Positions 14,365 to 16,437 of a stretch of 16,437 nt of DNA are shown here, piece after piece. The stretch comes from Clostridiales bacterium UBA6388. Lineage in GTDB: Bacteria; Bacillota; Clostridia; Oscillospirales; Oscillospiraceae. Location of the stretch: contig DJQK01000117.1 in NCBI GenBank assembly GCA_002437575.1, positions 1-16,437 of the forward strand, read 5' to 3'. Below the pieces are notes generated by a model that saw only the letters and a program-made list of their open reading frames with translations, was not told the DNA's origin and did not search any database. Every line of letters starts with the position of its first letter. The first letter of the stretch is position 1. The position numbers and the translations under genes were made by a program.

Positions 14365-15588
14365 ATGAAACGCTTTCACAGAGCCTGGGCGGTGTGCCTG
14401 GGCTGTATGCTGATGCTGCTGGTCAGCGGCGGACTGTGCATCAATGTCTTCTCCGTCACGCAGCCGTATATTCTCGCGCAGAACGGCTTTACCAACACGC
14501 AGACGTCCATGATCACGACGGTGCGGTCGGTCGCGTATCTGCTGTTCCTCTCGATCGCGCCTGCGTTCTTCCGGAAGACCGGCTACCGCTGGGGTCTGAC
14601 GCTGGCGGCCATTCTGGCCGCGGTATCGTTCGTGGTGTTTGCGCAGGCAAAGTCGCTGGCGGCCTACTATCTTGCGGGTGCGATCGCGGGAATGTCCTAC
14701 GGTTTTGGCTCGATGATCCCGGCGACGATCCTCATGATGCGCTGGTTCCGTTCTCACCGGGGCATGGCCATCGGCTTCTGCGCGGCTGGAACGGGCGTGT
14801 CCGCCGTCGTGTTTTCACCGATCCTCTCGCGCATCATCGAGCAGTACAGTCTTCGCGCGTGCTTTTTCTTTGAGAGCGGCGTTTCTGTCCTGACGGCGGC
14901 GCTGGTATTCCTGCTTGTGCGCGAAGGCCCGGAAAGCTGCGGCCTTTCTCCCTTCGGCACGAAAATGGAAGCCGCGCAGAAGGCGCAGAGCGCGTCGGAT
15001 ATCCGGCCCACGCATCTTCGCTGGATGCTCCTTTACGGCAGCGTCGTACTCCTCGGCGCGATCGCGGGACCCGGCTTTGCGCATATGATGATTTTGTTCA
15101 CGTCCTCGGGCTTTTCCGGGACGCAGGCGGCCTTTGCCGTGTCGATCTTCGGCCTTGCGCTGATGCTTGGAAAATTCTTCTACGGCGCGGCGTGCGATAA
15201 GCTCGGCTCCAGCCGCAGCAACCAGCTCTTCGGCGCGTGTTTGCTTGCTGGGCTTGCGTGCTGCGTTCTGGCTGGGCTCGGAAGCGTGCCGGTGATGCTG
15301 GCGGCGGCGGTCCTGTACGGTTTGGGCGTGCCGCTGTGCACGGTGGGCCTGAGCGTCTGGGCCGCGGATTTTACCGAGCCCGATCAGCTCGACAAGGCCG
15401 TGCAGCGCTTTCAGCTGTGCTACGCCATCGGCGCACTTGTGTTTTCGTTCATGCCCGGCGCGTTCGCAGATCTGACCGGTAGCTATGCGCCCGCGTATAT
15501 CGTCTTTTTCCTTTTCGGCGCGTTTTCCCTGTTCGTCGTCCAGCTGACCTACCGGCAGGGACGAAGGGCGGAAACAGCAACGCGCTGA
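14365..15588 (+). CDS. MFS transporter, OFA/monocarboxylate-like
   Basis: This 407-residue protein has about 12 hydrophobic membrane segments in the major facilitator pattern: two six-helix halves joined by a hydrophilic loop near 195-220. MRWFRSHRGMAIGFCAAGTG after helix 4 and GKFFYGAACDKLGSS after the loop correspond to the conserved MFS helix 2-3 and 8-9 loop motifs. The overall style (few residues before helix 1, SVTQPYILAQNGFT after it) resembles the oxalate:formate antiporter/monocarboxylate group, but the substrate is unknown. AGGAGGG lies about 7 bases upstream of ATG. The zinc-ribbon gene follows after 23 bases, so the two probably share a transcript. The promoter carries an operator-like repeat, so expression is probably inducible. 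Confidence 0.9.
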   Translation: MKRFHRAWAVCLGCMLMLLVSGGLCINVFSVTQPYILAQNGFTNTQTSMITTVRSVAYLLFLSIAPAFFRKTGYRWGLTLAAILAAVSFVVFAQAKSLAAYYLAGAIAGMSYGFGSMIPATILMMRWFRSHRGMAIGFCAAGTGVSAVVFSPILSRIIEQYSLRACFFFESGVSVLTAALVFLLVREGPESCGLSPFGTKMEAAQKAQSASDIRPTHLRWMLLYGSVVLLGAIAGPGFAHMMILFTSSGFSGTQAAFAVSIFGLALMLGKFFYGAACDKLGSSRSNQLFGACLLAGLACCVLAGLGSVPVMLAAAVLYGLGVPLCTVGLSVWAADFTEPDQLDKAVQRFQLCYAIGALVFSFMPGAFADLTGSYAPAYIVFFLFGAFSLFVVQLTYRQGRRAETATR

Positions 15589-15611
15589 GCGACTGAAAGA
15601 GAGGCTTTTTT

Positions 15612-16412
15612 ATGAACACCTGTATCAAATGCGGCCGGGAAATTCCCGATGGGGAGCTGTTCTGCAAGGACTGCGCGCTCAATCCCGGCGCACACGCTGA
15701 GCGAAAGCCCGCGCCGCAGCTGCGCGGCAAAATGCAAAAGCCCGTCGTCCATCCGCCGAAGCCCCGCCCTGCCCCGCAGGCCGTAAGCACGCCCGCACCG
15801 CAGAAAAAGCGCTCCGGGCACGGCGCCGTCATTGCCATTCTCTGCATCTTTACGGCTTTGAGCCTAGGGCTCAGCATTTATCTCATCGCCAACAGCGCCT
15901 CGCAGCGGGTGTCGCTTCGCCTGCGGGAGTCGGACCTGGAAGAGCGCGAGCAGCATCTGACGGTCCTTGAGCAGTCTCTGGAGACGGCGCAGCAGGAGCT
16001 CGCGGACGCCAAAGACCAGCTCACCGAGCAGACGAAGACCATTGAAGAGCTGCAAACAAGCTTTTCGACCGCCCAGAGCACCGTCAGCCAGACGCAGTAC
16101 GACATGACCACCCAGCAGGCAGAGCTTACGCGTGTGACGGAGGAAAAGGACGCGCTTGAAAAGGAAAACGAAGCGCTCGAGCAGTCCGTGCAGGCGCTTA
16201 CAGCATCGAACGAGGAGCTTGCAAGCTCGAATAAGCTGTTTCTGACGAAATCAAAATTCATGGACGCCTATGTGGTGTTCGTGGAAAACGACGGCACGGG
16301 TCAGTACCACAAATACGGCTGCGACCATTTCGCGCAGTCGAGCTTCTGGGCCTACAGCCGCAAGCTGGCCGAGGCCAACGGCTATACGCCCTGCCCCTAC
16401 TGCTTCGGCTAG
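15612..16412 (+). CDS. Zinc-ribbon, single-pass membrane, coiled-coil protein with C-terminal Cys/His motif
   Basis: I do not recognise a named family. The 266 residues divide clearly. A zinc ribbon at the N-terminus has Cys4, Cys7, Cys18 and Cys21. A Pro/Lys-rich linker spans about 30-68. One membrane segment lies at about 71-93. A long Gln/Glu/Leu-rich coiled coil runs about 98-208. A compact C-terminal module (about 215-266) has YHKYGC (His233, Cys237) plus His239, and ends in PCPYCFG (Cys261, Cys264). The C-terminal pattern, Y-H-x3-C followed about 24 residues later by GY-x-PC-x2-C, resembles the small Ada-like metal-binding modules at the ends of secreted nucleases and other extracellular proteins. 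The N-terminal ribbon is probably cytoplasmic and the coiled coil and C-terminus extracellular (inference). The ribosome binding site is GAGAGG. Confidence 0.82.
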   Translation: MNTCIKCGREIPDGELFCKDCALNPGAHAERKPAPQLRGKMQKPVVHPPKPRPAPQAVSTPAPQKKRSGHGAVIAILCIFTALSLGLSIYLIANSASQRVSLRLRESDLEEREQHLTVLEQSLETAQQELADAKDQLTEQTKTIEELQTSFSTAQSTVSQTQYDMTTQQAELTRVTEEKDALEKENEALEQSVQALTASNEELASSNKLFLTKSKFMDAYVVFVENDGTGQYHKYGCDHFAQSSFWAYSRKLAEANGYTPCPYCFG

Positions 16413-16437
16413 GGGACCTCTGATCAAATCCCCGACC

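Noticed and set aside
1..16437. CRISPR arrays, tRNA or rRNA genes, prophage or defence genes
   Set aside because: I found no regularly spaced repeats, no tRNA-like cloverleaf and no genes of these classes; apart from the insertion sequence fragment the content is chromosomal housekeeping and transport.

Overview
The window looks like chromosomal DNA of a high-GC, low-phylum-signal Gram-positive Firmicute, most likely a gut Clostridia of the Oscillospirales type. The evidence is the gene order rimP-nusA-ylxR-ylxQ-infB-rbfA-nrnA-truB-ribF, strong AAGGAGG ribosome binding sites, TTGACA/TATAAT-type promoters, and GC-rich codons with a Clostridia-like protein style (GH25 muramidase, CapA-like protein, DUF3786). 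The species assignment is inference; no rRNA or other marker is present.

Left flank (1-4650): the 3' part of an IS1595-family transposase runs in from the left edge. It is followed by a membrane-anchored GH25 muramidase on the minus strand. A divergent promoter pair separates this from a plus-strand pair: a membrane-anchored CapA-type metallophosphatase-like protein and a DUF3786 protein. That pair ends at a strong hairpin terminator, which converges with a second terminator serving an unrecognised polytopic membrane protein on the minus strand.

Central operon (4548-12814): one clear promoter drives a terminator-like leader hairpin and then nine tightly packed genes for transcription, translation and RNA metabolism. 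RimP and RbfA mature the 30S subunit, NusA controls pausing and termination, and YlxR and YlxQ are small RNA-binding proteins. IF-2 starts translation, NrnA degrades nanoRNA and pAp, TruB makes tRNA psi55, and RibF makes FMN and FAD. Most junctions overlap or are a few bases long. The exception is infB-rbfA, where a roughly 100-base, strongly self-complementary element sits where B. subtilis carries ylxP.

Right flank (12746-16437): a MATE efflux protein is transcribed from a promoter that abuts the operon terminator. A terminator and a new promoter with a perfect inverted repeat over its -10 box follow. That promoter serves an MFS transporter and a small membrane protein with an N-terminal zinc ribbon, a long coiled coil and a C-terminal Cys/His motif.

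Most of the window is ordinary housekeeping. The items most worth a second look are the infB-rbfA palindromic element, the rimP leader hairpin, the overlapping promoter/terminator before the MATE gene, the operator-like repeat before the MFS gene, the altered active-site motif in the CapA-like protein, and the two-zinc-motif coiled-coil protein.
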